Below, piece after piece: positions 43,353 to 52,175 of a stretch of 64,000 bases of DNA (position 1 is its first letter; each line of letters starts with the position of its first letter). A program made the translations under genes and the position numbers. The DNA lies in assembly GCA_963753245.1 (NCBI GenBank), contig CAVWBK010000005.1:62001-126000 (forward strand). The letters are read 5' to 3'. The notes under the pieces are model-generated. The model saw only the letters and a list, made by a program, of their open reading frames with translations, had not been told where the DNA came from and did not search any database. The stretch is from VRUE01 sp963753245 (GTDB lineage Bacteria; Actinomycetota; Thermoleophilia; Solirubrobacterales; 70-9).

Positions 43353-43355
43353 GCG

Positions 43356-44342
43356 ATGACCACGACCGAGCCCCAGATCACGATCGAGGTCCACCTCGAC
43401 GCCGGTGCGGCCGCCAACATGGCCCGCGACATCCGCCTCGGTCTCTCGGCTCGCTTCAAGGAGCTCTCCCCCAAGTACTTCTATGACGAGCGCGGCTCGC
43501 AGCTCTTTGAGCGGATCACCGAGCTCGAGGAGTACTACCCGACCCGGACCGAGCGCTTGATCCTTGCCAGCGACTCGGCCGAGATCATCGCCGCGGCGGG
43601 CGAACCCGCCACCCTGGTCGAGCTCGGCTCGGGCTCGGCCTCAAAGACGCGTCATCTGCTCAGCGCGATGCGCGGCCTCGGCTGCCTCTCGACCTACGTC
43701 CCGGTCGACATCTCCGAAGAGATCACTCAGGAGACCGCCGCGGCCCTGGTCCGCGAGTACCCGGGACTTGAGATCCACGCTTTGGTCTGTGACTTTGAGC
43801 ATCACCTCGAGCGGATCCCCGAGCGTGACGGAGGCCGTCTGATCGCCTTCCTCGGCGGCACGATCGGAAACCTCTACCCCGACGCGCGCCGCGAGTTCCT
43901 GGCCCGGATCGCGGCGATGCTCGGAGGCGGCGATCGCCTGCTTTTGGGCACCGACCTGGTCAAGGAGCGGGTCAGGCTCGAGGCCGCCTACGACGACCCC
44001 GGGGGGGTCACCGCGGAATTCAACAAGAACGTTCTGCTCGTCCTCAATCGCGAGCTCGGGGCCGATTTTGACCCCGAGGCCTTCGCCCACGTCGCCCGCT
44101 ATGACGCCGAGGAGGGCCGCATGGACATCCGCCTGCGTTCCCGCGGCGATCAGCGCGTGCGCCTCGACGGCCTCGACCTCGAGGTGGCCTTCGCCGCCGG
44201 GGAGGAGATGCGCACCGAGATCTCCTCGAAGTTCACCCGCCCCGGACTGGAACGGATCTACGCGGAAGCGGGCCTTCGTCTCGACGCATGGTTCACCGAC
44301 CCCGCCGCCGACTACGCGCTCTCGCTGGCGACCGCAGTCTAG
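43356..44342 (+). CDS. egtD: L-histidine N-alpha-methyltransferase
   Basis: The 328-residue methyltransferase begins with the EgtD N-terminal region (LSPKYFYDERGSQLFERITE and LEEYYPTRTE). The S-adenosylmethionine site is TLVELGSGSASKTRHLLSAM, and LIAFLGGTIGNLYPDARREF and RLLLGTDLVKERVRLEAAYD are family signatures. It makes hercynine from histidine, the substrate of EgtB. It forms a tight two-gene operon with egtB. Its stop overlaps by 4 bp the convergent oxidoreductase gene. Confidence 0.95.
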   Translation: MTTTEPQITIEVHLDAGAAANMARDIRLGLSARFKELSPKYFYDERGSQLFERITELEEYYPTRTERLILASDSAEIIAAAGEPATLVELGSGSASKTRHLLSAMRGLGCLSTYVPVDISEEITQETAAALVREYPGLEIHALVCDFEHHLERIPERDGGRLIAFLGGTIGNLYPDARREFLARIAAMLGGGDRLLLGTDLVKERVRLEAAYDDPGGVTAEFNKNVLLVLNRELGADFDPEAFAHVARYDAEEGRMDIRLRSRGDQRVRLDGLDLEVAFAAGEEMRTEISSKFTRPGLERIYAEAGLRLDAWFTDPAADYALSLATAV

Positions 44343-45268
44343 GGCGCGAGCGCAGCGATCAGCCCACCGAGGCGCTCCGGCGTCGTGATCGGGGTCAGGA
44401 TCGGCAGGGTGACGCCGCCCTGCACGAAGGCGTCGATCCGCTCCTTCATCTCCTCCGGTGAGCCGAAGATGAACATCTCCTCGATCAGCTCCCAGGGAGC
44501 CGCCGCGGCCGCCGCCGCTCGGTCGCCGGCCTGCCAGGCGGAGACCATCGGCTCGATCTGCTCGCCATACCCGAGCCAGCGATAGAAGGCCGCATAGACG
44601 GGCACGGTGATATAGGAGGAGAACATGAATCGGGCCAGAGGCTCTACCGCCTCGCGCTCTCCGGGCAGGCAAAAGAAGCGGCAGAGCAACTCAAAGCCAG
44701 CCGGCGCCCCGTCGAGCTGGGCGCTGACCTTGGGCAGGCCACCCAGCGGCAGGAAGTTGGTGAAGGCCCCATCGGCACCTGAAACCGCGAGCTCGAGCAT
44801 CTTGCCGCGCAGCGCCGCCAGCACGATCGGAACCCGCTCGGCGGGGGCGACCTCGAGCTTAAAACCGCTATCTGTGCGCTCGCCATCGAGGGCCAGGCGC
44901 AGGAAATCGAGCGTCTCGTGGACCCGGCTCAGCGGCTTTTGGAAGGGGATCCCATTCCAGCCTTCGACGATCCGATCCGAGGAGGAGCCGATGCCGAGCA
45001 CAAAGCGCCCGCCGGAGGCGTCGGCGAGCGCCGCCGCCTCCTGGGCGAGAAGGGCCGGCCCGCGCTGAAAGACACCGACGATTCCGGTGCCCAGCCGAGC
45101 CTCGGTGGTCCAGGCGGCACCAAGCGCCAGTGGCGTGAAGCCGTCGGGCCCGTTTGTCTCACCACTCCAGAGGTCGGTGTAGCCGGCGGCCTCAGCGGCC
45201 TTGACCAGCTGCTCGTGCTCGGCGAGCGGCGTCCCCGGCAACGGCAGCGTCAGTCCCCAGCGCTTCAT
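44339..45268 (-). CDS. F420-dependent luciferase-like oxidoreductase
   Basis: The 309-residue protein is a second LLM-class enzyme: MKRWGLTLPLPGTPLAEHEQ, LVKAAEAAGYTDLWSGETNG, LGTGIVGVFQRGPALLAQEA, AALADASGGRFVLGIGSSSD and a C-terminal GGVTLPILTPITTPERLGGL. I set the start at ATG 45268, because the 122 preceding in-frame residues lie opposite glpX and do not look coding. It is divergent from glpX with 58 bp between starts. The substrate is unknown. Confidence 0.88.
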   Translation of the reverse strand: MKRWGLTLPLPGTPLAEHEQLVKAAEAAGYTDLWSGETNGPDGFTPLALGAAWTTEARLGTGIVGVFQRGPALLAQEAAALADASGGRFVLGIGSSSDRIVEGWNGIPFQKPLSRVHETLDFLRLALDGERTDSGFKLEVAPAERVPIVLAALRGKMLELAVSGADGAFTNFLPLGGLPKVSAQLDGAPAGFELLCRFFCLPGEREAVEPLARFMFSSYITVPVYAAFYRWLGYGEQIEPMVSAWQAGDRAAAAAAAPWELIEEMFIFGSPEEMKERIDAFVQGGVTLPILTPITTPERLGGLIAALAP

Positions 45269-45326
45269 CGCTTTGGACCCTACCTTCGCGATCCGATCAG
45301 CGCCGATCACGGGTAGGGTTCGAGCG

Positions 45327-46319
45327 ATGGGGGAGAGTCCAAAGCCCGACCGAAATCTTGCCCTGGAGCTGGTCCGCGTGACCGAGGCCGCGGCGCTGGC
45401 TGCCGCACGCTGGGTCGGACGCGGCGACAAGATCGCCGCCGACGGTGCCGCGGTTGACGCGATGCGCTTCGTCTTGGACTCGGTGGCGATGGATGGTGTG
45501 GTCGTGATCGGCGAGGGTGAGAAGGACGAAGCACCAATGCTCTTCAACGGCGAGCAGATCGGCGACGGCAGCCCGCCGGTCGTCGACATCGCGGTCGATC
45601 CGCTCGAGGGCACAACGCTCTGCGCGCGCGGCATGCCGAGCGCGCTGGCGGTGATCGCCCTCGCCGAGCGCGGCTCGATGTTTGACCCCGGACCGTGTGT
45701 CTACATGGAAAAGATCGCCGGCGGCGAGGAGATCGCCGATCTGCTCGATCTCGACCGGCCCCTGCCCGAGACCCTGAATCTGATCGCCGAGCGCAAGGGG
45801 GGCAGCGTCGGGGACGTGATCGTCGTGATGCTCGACCGACCCCGCCACGAGCAGGCGATGGGCGAAGTGCGCGAGGCCGGTGCCCGGATCAAGCTGATCT
45901 CAGATGGCGATGTCTCAGCCGCGCTGCTCGCGGTCAGCGAACGCTCCCCGGTTGACCTGCTCTGGGGCATCGGCGGGACGCCCGAGGGAGTGCTCTCCGC
46001 GGCCGCTCTGAAGTCGATGGGCGGACAGCTCCTCGGTCGCCTCTGGCCACGCGATGACGATGAGCGCCAGGCCGCGATCGAGGCCGGCTATGACCTCGAT
46101 CGCATCCTCACCGCGGATCAGCTCTGCGCCGGCGAGGACGTCTTCTTCTCGGCGACCGGCGTCACCGATGGCGATGTGTTGCAGGGCGTGCGCTACCGCG
46201 GTCCCGGCGCGACCACGGAGTCACTTGTGATGCGCTCACGCTCGGGCACCGTGCGCCGCGTGCACGCCCGCCATGATCGCTCCAAGCTGCGCCAGATCAT
46301 CGGCGAGCGCTACGGCTAG
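45327..46319 (+). CDS. glpX: class II fructose-1,6-bisphosphatase
   Basis: The 330-residue enzyme shows the GlpX signatures. ALAAARWVGRGDKIAADGAA and VDAMRFVLDSV precede VVVIGEGEKDEAPMLFNGEQ. IAVDPLEGTTLCARGMPSAL is the metal-binding DPLEGT, and LLWGIGGTPEGVLSAAALKS follows. It hydrolyses fructose 1,6-bisphosphate in gluconeogenesis and is the usual FBPase of actinobacteria. ATG at 45327 is used; longer in-frame starts overlap the divergent gene. Confidence 0.95.
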   Translation: MGESPKPDRNLALELVRVTEAAALAAARWVGRGDKIAADGAAVDAMRFVLDSVAMDGVVVIGEGEKDEAPMLFNGEQIGDGSPPVVDIAVDPLEGTTLCARGMPSALAVIALAERGSMFDPGPCVYMEKIAGGEEIADLLDLDRPLPETLNLIAERKGGSVGDVIVVMLDRPRHEQAMGEVREAGARIKLISDGDVSAALLAVSERSPVDLLWGIGGTPEGVLSAAALKSMGGQLLGRLWPRDDDERQAAIEAGYDLDRILTADQLCAGEDVFFSATGVTDGDVLQGVRYRGPGATTESLVMRSRSGTVRRVHARHDRSKLRQIIGERYG

Positions 46320-47212
46320 CCCTGTTCGCAGCCGCAGGGTGGTTGTGGCTTCGACGCCCCCTTGGCATAGGGCATTTCGCCCGTTTCGCGAAGCTCGTGG
46401 CGAAGGCTGTTGATCACCGCGCCGGCCAGCATCCCGAGGCTCAGCAGATAGAACCAGAGCAGGGCGATCAAGATGAAGCCGAGGGTCGAGCCAAAGCGCG
46501 AGAGGCTCGAGACATTTGAGAGGTAGATCGGGAACAGCCAGTTGGCGATCGTCGCCGCGATCGTGACGAAGAGCGCTCCCGGCCAGACGGCCCGCCAGGG
46601 CATATGCCCTTTGGGCACCGCCCAGAAGATCACGCAGCAGATTCCGAAGGTGATCAAAACGGCGGCTCCGAGCAGCGCGGCGGTGCCGATCGCCTTGATA
46701 TCGGCGAGCCCGAAGGGCAGCCTGTCGGTGCTGGTCACGATCCCGCTCTCCAGGGCCGGCACGAAGATGCTGGCGGCGATGAAGAGGAGGACGACGCCGA
46801 GCATCGTGAAGGAGAAGCGCTTCTGCTCGATCCAGCCACGGCACTCGACGTGGTAGATGCGACAAAAGGCGGTGTCCATCGCCCCCCAAAAAGAGGCGCC
46901 GATCCACAGCGAGCCGACGAAGGCGGCGATCCCGATCGTGGTCGAGTTGTCCTCGATCCGGACCAGGGCGTCGGTCAGGGTCTGCTGCTCCACGTTTGGG
47001 AACAATCGTTTTAGGTCGCTGAGCACGCTGGTCTCGACCCCGCCAATTTTCAGTACCTGGCCGAAGACGAAGAGCACGAGCAGGGCGAAGGGGAAGACCG
47101 CCAGCATCAGGTTGTAGGCGACCATCGCCGAGAGCCCGGTGACGTTCTCGCGATAGGCCCGGTTCCAGAAGGCGCGCAGCCACGACCGGGCTTTTTGGGG
47201 GGAATTTGGCAT
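46316..47212 (-). CDS. YihY/BrkB family membrane protein
   Basis: The 298-residue protein has about six membrane helices and the BrkB family pattern: RENVTGLSAMVAYNLMLAVF at the start, GSLWIGASFWGAMDTAFCRI, KRFSFTMLGVVLLFIAASIF and the final LIALLWFYLLSLGMLAGAVI. The C-terminus ends in a short Cys-rich tail (PQPPCGCEQG). The family lacks a settled function and was once mislabelled ribonuclease BN. It is convergent with glpX (4-bp overlap) and divergent from the sigma factor region. Confidence 0.88.
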   Translation of the reverse strand: MPNSPQKARSWLRAFWNRAYRENVTGLSAMVAYNLMLAVFPFALLVLFVFGQVLKIGGVETSVLSDLKRLFPNVEQQTLTDALVRIEDNSTTIGIAAFVGSLWIGASFWGAMDTAFCRIYHVECRGWIEQKRFSFTMLGVVLLFIAASIFVPALESGIVTSTDRLPFGLADIKAIGTAALLGAAVLITFGICCVIFWAVPKGHMPWRAVWPGALFVTIAATIANWLFPIYLSNVSSLSRFGSTLGFILIALLWFYLLSLGMLAGAVINSLRHELRETGEMPYAKGASKPQPPCGCEQG

Positions 47213-47239
47213 TGACTTCAGAAAGTGAAGCGCTAAAAT
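47212..47239 (+). promoter_or_regulatory. sigma-70-type promoter upstream of primary sigma gene
   Basis: TTGACT (47212-47217) and TAAAAT (47234-47239) are spaced by 16 bp. The spacer contains the inverted repeat CTTCA-GAAAG-TGAAG, a possible repressor site. Transcription would start near 47246. Confidence 0.65.
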
Positions 47240-47245
47240 GCGAAC

Positions 47246-47337
47246 AGGCGTTTGAGTGGTCGTCTCATGGCGCCGGTCGACATGCTTCGTAGCGCAGAGT
47301 AGTTTTATTCGCGGACCGGACCGCCGGTCCGTTTTTT
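47246..47337 (+). ncRNA. candidate small RNA or attenuated leader
   Basis: From the predicted start after TAAAAT to the end of the terminator T run, the transcript would be about 92 nt. It has internal pairing (GCGC...GCGC around 47270-47295) and ends in a strong terminator hairpin. It contains no convincing reading frame. It may be an independent small RNA, or an attenuator before the primary sigma gene 76 bp further on. Confidence 0.45.
47317..47337 (+). terminator. intrinsic terminator before primary sigma gene
   Basis: CGGACC (47317-47322), a GCC loop and GGTCCG (47326-47331) form a perfect stem followed by six T residues (47332-47337). This is the clearest intrinsic terminator in the window and lies between a promoter and the sigma gene. 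Confidence 0.75.
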
Positions 47338-47412
47338 CGCGACTTTCAGCCCCCGGTGGCCTTTATAGGGTCACGGTTAAACATTCGAGCGCAAGGGAAT
47401 GAGTAAGAACAG

Positions 47413-48519
47413 ATGCTGGTAGCTGAGCTTCAAGAGCTTGAGGAGGTAAAAGGCCTGATCACCCGCGGGCAGCAGCTCGGGGTGCTCACCTTCGGAGACA
47501 TCGCCTCCGCGGTGTCTGAGGTGGACCTGGATGAGTCCGACGTCGAGGACCTCTACGGGCACCTCGAGAAGTCGGGGATCGAGCTCGTCGAGGACATGGA
47601 TCCGGCGCAGAAAGCTGCCGCCGAAGCGATGCCCGAACCGACCGGGAAAAAAGGCCGTCGCCGCCAGAAACAGGCACTCGACCTGAAACCGGACATGACC
47701 ACCGATTCCCTGCAGTTGTTCCTCAAGGACATCGGCAAGGTCCGTCTGCTCACCGCCCAGGAGGAGGTTGAACTCGCCAAGCGCATCGAGCGCGGCGATC
47801 TCGACGCGAAGCAGAAAATGGTCGAGTCCAACCTGCGCCTGGTCGTCTCGATCGCCAAGAACTACCGCAACCAGGGACTGCCGTTCCTCGACCTGATTCA
47901 AGAGGGGACGCTGGGCCTGGTCCGCGCCGCGGAGAAGTTCGACTACCGCAAGGGCTTTAAGTTCTCGACCTATGCGACCTGGTGGATTCGCCAGGCGATC
48001 GCCCGAGCGCTGGCCGACAAGGCGCGCACGATCCGGATCCCGGTGCATGTGGTCGAGAAGCTCAACAAGATCGGTCGTGCCGAGCGCAAGCTGGTCACCG
48101 AGCTGGGCCGCGAGCCGACCCCCGAGGAGATCGCCGAGGTCACCGGCATCGATCCTGAGGAGGTCGACTCGATCAAGCGCTCCGCCCAGGCCCCGGTCTC
48201 GCTGGAGAAGCCGGTCGGTGATGAGGAGGAGTCGGAGTTCGGCCAGTTCATTGCCGATGAGAAGGCCGAGTCCCCGTTTGATCGGGCGGCTGACCTGCTC
48301 ACCAAAGAGGCCCTCAAGGAAGCATTGGAGAATCTCTCCTACCGCGAGCGGCGTGTTCTGGAGCTCCGTTACGGGCTCGGCGGCGAGCATCCTCGCACTC
48401 TCGATGAGGTCGGGCGCACCTTCAACGTCACCCGCGAGCGGATCCGCCAGATCGAGAATCAGAGCCTGAAGAAGCTCCAACAGCTGGGCGAAGCGCAGAA
48501 ACTCAGGGAAGTAACCTGA
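47413..48519 (+). CDS. rpoD: primary RNA polymerase sigma factor (RpoD/SigA)
   Basis: The 368-residue protein has the full group 1 set. A region 1.1-like N-terminus runs from 1 to 95. Region 1.2 is QLFLKDIGKVRLLTAQEEVE and regions 2.1-2.4 include NYRNQGLPFLDLIQEGTLGL and KFSTYATWWIRQAIARALAD. Region 3 is LVTELGREPTPEEIAEVTGI, and region 4.2 is RTLDEVGRTFNVTRERIRQI, with ENQSLKKLQ at the end. It directs housekeeping transcription. AAGGG lies 15 bp upstream of ATG 47413, an unusually long spacing. A seven-codon frame (ATG 47399) overlaps the start but sits too close to AAGGG to be convincing. Confidence 0.93.
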   Translation: MLVAELQELEEVKGLITRGQQLGVLTFGDIASAVSEVDLDESDVEDLYGHLEKSGIELVEDMDPAQKAAAEAMPEPTGKKGRRRQKQALDLKPDMTTDSLQLFLKDIGKVRLLTAQEEVELAKRIERGDLDAKQKMVESNLRLVVSIAKNYRNQGLPFLDLIQEGTLGLVRAAEKFDYRKGFKFSTYATWWIRQAIARALADKARTIRIPVHVVEKLNKIGRAERKLVTELGREPTPEEIAEVTGIDPEEVDSIKRSAQAPVSLEKPVGDEEESEFGQFIADEKAESPFDRAADLLTKEALKEALENLSYRERRVLELRYGLGGEHPRTLDEVGRTFNVTRERIRQIENQSLKKLQQLGEAQKLREVT

Positions 48520-48542
48520 GCGCCCGGCGCCGCGCCGGGCGC
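48520..48542 (+). terminator. perfect 11-bp GC hairpin after primary sigma gene
   Basis: GCGCCCGGCGC (48520-48530) and GCGCCGGGCGC (48532-48542) are perfect inverted arms directly after the stop of rpoD. No T run follows, but position and strength suit a transcript end that separates rpoD from the pilus operon. Confidence 0.5.
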
Positions 48543-48608
48543 CGGCTACTGAATTTCGACTTGCACTGAGCCTTTAGGCATCCGCCCTCACGGCCGATAG
48601 AGGTCGTG

Positions 48609-49724
48609 ATGTTCGACATCGATACAGCCCTGCGCACCCTGATCGAGCGGGAGGGGTCTGACCTTCACGTCAAGGTGGCCTCACCGCCGGTCGTCCGCCT
48701 GCACGGTGAGCTGGCCCACCTCGAGGGCTACGGCGAGCTGAGCGCCGAGGACACCGAGAAGGCCTTTCATGACATTGCCGCGGTCCGCTCGCTGACCGAG
48801 TTTGAGGAGGACGGCGAGGCCGATTTCTCCTACTCGATTCCCAACGTCGCCCGCTTTCGCGTCAACACCTTCAAACAGCGGGGCACGATCTCGATCGTCT
48901 GCCGCGCGATTCCGTTCGAGATCCGCTCGATCGAGGAACTCGGCCTGCCCGACGTGGTCCGCACCCTGGCCGAAGTGCAGCGCGGGATCGTCCTGGTGAC
49001 GGGCACCACTGGCTCGGGCAAGTCGACGACGCTGGCGGCGATGATCGATCACATCAATCGCACCCGCTCGCGTCACATCGTCACGCTCGAGGACCCGATC
49101 GAGTACCTGCACACCGACAAGCACTCGATCGTCAATCAGCGCGAGATCGGCTCTGACACGGTCAGCTTCGGACGCGCCATGCGCCGAGTCCTGCGCCAGG
49201 ACCCAGATGTGATCCTGATCGGCGAGATGCGCGATGAGGAGACTGTGCGCACCGCGCTCTCCGCTGCTGAGACCGGGCACCTGGTGCTCTCCACCGTGCA
49301 CACCCTGGATGCGACCGAGACGATCAACCGGATCATCGACTTCTTCCCACCCCACCAGCACCAGCAGGCGCGGGTGATGCTCTCCGCGACCCTGCGCGGC
49401 GCGGTCGCTCAGCGACTGGTGCCAGATCTCTCCGGCGAGGGCCGCGTCCCCGCCTCGGAGATCATGATCGCAACCGGCCGGGTTCAGGACCTGATCCTCA
49501 ACCCCGAGGAAACCGGCAAGATCACTGAGGTCATCGCCGAGGGCGAGTTCTACGGGATGCGCACCTTCGATCAGTCGCTGCTCGCCTATGTGATGGAGGG
49601 CAAGATCGCCGAGGAGGTCGCCCTCGATGCTGCCTCCAGCCCCCACGACTTCAAACTGATGCTCTCCGCCCGCGGCCAGCGGGCCAGCGGCTTCGAGCAG
49701 CTCAACGAGGAACCGGTGATCTGA
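48609..49724 (+). CDS. pilT: type IV pilus retraction ATPase (first PilT)
   Basis: The 371-residue protein is a PilT-family hexameric ATPase. The N-terminal PAS-like part includes EREGSDLHVKVASPPVVRLH. Walker A is VTGTTGSGKSTTLAAMIDHI (about residue 135). The Asp box is IVTLEDPIEYLH, Walker B is LRQDPDVILIGEMRDEETVR and the His box is LVLSTVHTLDA. AIRNLI-like C-terminal signature residues are altered (RVQDLILNPEE), so this copy resembles the accessory PilT/PilU type. ATG at 48609 follows GAGG. It opens the pilus operon and overlaps the next gene by TGATG. Confidence 0.9.
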   Translation: MFDIDTALRTLIEREGSDLHVKVASPPVVRLHGELAHLEGYGELSAEDTEKAFHDIAAVRSLTEFEEDGEADFSYSIPNVARFRVNTFKQRGTISIVCRAIPFEIRSIEELGLPDVVRTLAEVQRGIVLVTGTTGSGKSTTLAAMIDHINRTRSRHIVTLEDPIEYLHTDKHSIVNQREIGSDTVSFGRAMRRVLRQDPDVILIGEMRDEETVRTALSAAETGHLVLSTVHTLDATETINRIIDFFPPHQHQQARVMLSATLRGAVAQRLVPDLSGEGRVPASEIMIATGRVQDLILNPEETGKITEVIAEGEFYGMRTFDQSLLAYVMEGKIAEEVALDAASSPHDFKLMLSARGQRASGFEQLNEEPVI

Positions 49725-50359
49725 TGCGCGAGCGTCTGAACAAGGACCCGAAAGCCCAGATCGCGCTGGTCGCCGTGCTGGTCGCCGCCGCCGCCTTTCT
49801 CCTGCTCGGCAAATCCGGCGGCGGCGAATCGAGCGAAGAAACACCGAGCACAGAAGCGACGGTCTCGGTGGCCGGCACCGGGGCGAGCGGGACCGCCACG
49901 GGCGCCACCCCCGGCGAAGCGGTCGAAGGCGCGGTCGAAGAGGCCGCCTCGGCAGCTGCAGCTGAAGTCCCCCCGGTCCCACCCAGCGGCGTCGATGCCC
50001 CGCCGCTGCCGGCGCCGGTGATGAGCGCCTACAAGGCAAACAAGACCGTCGTCCTGCTGATCGTCCACAACGGCGGCATCGACGATCGCCTCGTCACCCG
50101 CTCGGTGCGCAGCCTCTCCTCGCTCTCCGATGTCGCCTACTTCGTCGTGCCGGCCTCCCAGGTGGCCCGCTACGCGGCGATCACGCTCGGCGTCGAAGTC
50201 TCGCGCGTACCGGCGCTGGTCGTGATGCGCCCCCGGAATCTGAGCAAGGGGAAGCCGCAGGCGAGCGTTAGCTACGGCTACCTGAGTACCCAGAGCGTGG
50301 TCCAGGCGGTCAACGACGCCTCCTACCACGGCCCCGGCGAGACCTACTACCCGCAGTGA
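49724..50359 (+). CDS. membrane-anchored pilus-operon protein, unknown
   Basis: The 211-residue protein has a short cytoplasmic start, one membrane helix (IALVAVLVAAAAFLLLG, about 13-29) and a long Gly/Ala/Thr/Glu-rich linker (30-100). A C-terminal domain of about 105 residues follows: KTVVLLIVHNGGIDDRLVTR, VAYFVVPASQVARYAAI and VSRVPALVVMRP. The strand-helix-strand order with a cis-proline-like VPALVV resembles a thioredoxin fold without the CxxC. It is locked into the pilus operon: its ATG overlaps the pilT stop, and pilB follows at 4 bp. I do not recognise a known pilus component here. Confidence 0.8.
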   Translation: MRERLNKDPKAQIALVAVLVAAAAFLLLGKSGGGESSEETPSTEATVSVAGTGASGTATGATPGEAVEGAVEEAASAAAAEVPPVPPSGVDAPPLPAPVMSAYKANKTVVLLIVHNGGIDDRLVTRSVRSLSSLSDVAYFVVPASQVARYAAITLGVEVSRVPALVVMRPRNLSKGKPQASVSYGYLSTQSVVQAVNDASYHGPGETYYPQ

Positions 50360-50363
50360 GCGC

Positions 50364-52175
50364 ATGAGCGCCCTCGATCCCTATCCCGATCACCTGCGCC
50401 CGGTGCCCGTATATGCCGACGTCGCCGAGCAGCCCGTGGCTGCAGAACCGGTGCCCGGCGTGCCCGGGCTCAGCGCCCCCCTGCACCGCGGACATTCGCG
50501 GGGCCTGGTCACCGATGTCCTGGTCGAGCTCGGCTACGTGACGCCCGAGAGCGTCCAGGCGGCGATCGATCAGGCGCGCCTGGCCGGCGTCTCGCCCGAG
50601 TCGCTGCTGCTCGAGCAGGGCCAGATCAGCAGCGATCAGCTGACCCGGGCGACCGCGGAGCGCTATGGCCTCGACTACGTCGACCTCGCGCTCTACCAGG
50701 TTGATATGGGTGCCGCGGCGCTCTTTCCGGTGACGATGGCGCGCCGCTACAAGGCGGTGCCGATCGGCTACGTTGACCAGCACACCCTGCTGGTCGCGAC
50801 CGCCGACCCGGCAAACGTCCTGGTTGTCGATGACGTTCAGGTTGCCACCGGTCTCGATTGCGACATCGCGGTGGCCAGCGTCGAGGACGTCGAGTCACTG
50901 CTCTCGCGGCTCGGAACCCTGCAGAGTGCCGCCGCCGGGGCGATCATCGAAGAACACGACGCGCGTGAAGGGGAGCAGGACCTCGACGGCAACTCGGTCG
51001 CCGAAATGCAGGTCAGCGCCGCCGATGCCCCGGTCGTCAAGCTCGTCTACAGCATCCTCGCCCAGGCCGTCGGAGAAGGTGCCTCAGACGTCCATCTCGA
51101 GCCCGAAGAAGACGGCCTGCGGGTGCGCTTCCGTGTCGACGGCGTGCTCAAGGAGTCCGCCCATGTTCCACGGCGGATGATCAACGCGGTGATCTCGCGG
51201 CTGAAGATCATGAGCGAGCTCGACATCGCCGAGAAGCGGGTTCCCCAGGACGGTCGGGTCAGCGTCAGCGTCGAGGAACGACGCATCGATCTGCGCGTGA
51301 CGACCCTGCCCACCCAGCGCGGTGAGGGGGCGACGATCCGGATCCTCGACGAAAGTAACTCCGAACGCTCGCTCGATGATCTGGGCATGGACGGCAGTGC
51401 GCGTGAGCGTTTTGAAACCTCCTTCAAACGTGCCTACGGCGCCGTCTTGGTCACCGGTCCAACCGGCTCGGGCAAGTCGACGACCCTCTACGCGACGCTG
51501 GCCGAGCTGAACAGCATCGAGAAGAAGATCATCACGATCGAGGACCCGGTCGAGTACCGGATCCCGGGCATCAACCAGATCAACGTCAACCGCAAGGCCG
51601 GTCTGGATTTCGCCACCGGGCTGCGCTCGGTTCTGCGCGCCGATCCCGACATCGTGATGGTCGGTGAGATCCGCGACGGAGAGACGGCGCGGATCGCGAT
51701 CGAGGCGGCGCTGACCGGCCACATGATGCTGACCACCCTGCACACAAACGATGCCCCGGGCGCGATCGCGCGCCTCAACGAGATGGGCATCGAGACCTTC
51801 CTAACCGCCTCCGCGGTGGACTGCGTCGTCGCCCAGCGCCTTGCCCGTCGCCTCTGCCCGCACTGCAAGCGGACCGCGGTCCTGCCTGCAGCGGCGCTTG
51901 TCGAAGCAGGATTCGAGGCGGACTCCGACGTAGAAGCGCTGGAACCCGGCGGCTGCGGGCGCTGTGGTCAAAGCGGCTACCGCGGCAGGGTCGGGATCTA
52001 CTCGGTGATGACCCTCAGCGCGAGGCTCAAGGAAATGACCGTCAACAGCGCCCCCGAGCCCGAGATCGCCGCCGTCGCCCGCGAAGAGGGGATGCTGACC
52101 CTGCGCGAGGACGGTCTGCACAAGGTGCGCGCGGGGGAGACCAGTCTCGAGGAGGTACTCCGTGTCACAGCTTGA
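50364..52175 (+). CDS. pilB: type IV pilus assembly ATPase PilB
   Basis: The 603-residue extension motor has an N-terminal MshEN/T2SE_N domain (VTDVLVELGYVTPESVQAAI, about 45-190). The linker region ASDVHLEPEEDGLRVRFRVD follows. Walker A is VTGPTGSGKSTTLYATLAEL (about 365-380). IITIEDPVEYRIPGINQI, LRADPDIVMVGEIRDGETAR and MMLTTLHTNDAPGAIARLNE come next. Two CxxC pairs (CPHCKR near 498; CGRCGQSGYRGR near 531) form the zinc site typical of PilB/GspE. Its 3' end overlaps the second pilT by 14 bp. Confidence 0.95.
   Translation: MSALDPYPDHLRPVPVYADVAEQPVAAEPVPGVPGLSAPLHRGHSRGLVTDVLVELGYVTPESVQAAIDQARLAGVSPESLLLEQGQISSDQLTRATAERYGLDYVDLALYQVDMGAAALFPVTMARRYKAVPIGYVDQHTLLVATADPANVLVVDDVQVATGLDCDIAVASVEDVESLLSRLGTLQSAAAGAIIEEHDAREGEQDLDGNSVAEMQVSAADAPVVKLVYSILAQAVGEGASDVHLEPEEDGLRVRFRVDGVLKESAHVPRRMINAVISRLKIMSELDIAEKRVPQDGRVSVSVEERRIDLRVTTLPTQRGEGATIRILDESNSERSLDDLGMDGSARERFETSFKRAYGAVLVTGPTGSGKSTTLYATLAELNSIEKKIITIEDPVEYRIPGINQINVNRKAGLDFATGLRSVLRADPDIVMVGEIRDGETARIAIEAALTGHMMLTTLHTNDAPGAIARLNEMGIETFLTASAVDCVVAQRLARRLCPHCKRTAVLPAAALVEAGFEADSDVEALEPGGCGRCGQSGYRGRVGIYSVMTLSARLKEMTVNSAPEPEIAAVAREEGMLTLREDGLHKVRAGETSLEEVLRVTA

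Noticed and set aside
47399..47422. Seven-codon leader peptide overlapping the rpoD start
   Set aside because: The AAGGG motif ends one or two bases before its ATG, too close for initiation; kept only as a remark.
48681..50039. 452-codon minus-strand frame
   Set aside because: Antisense of pilT and the anchored pilus protein; composition is His/Asp/Arg-rich as expected for reverse reading.
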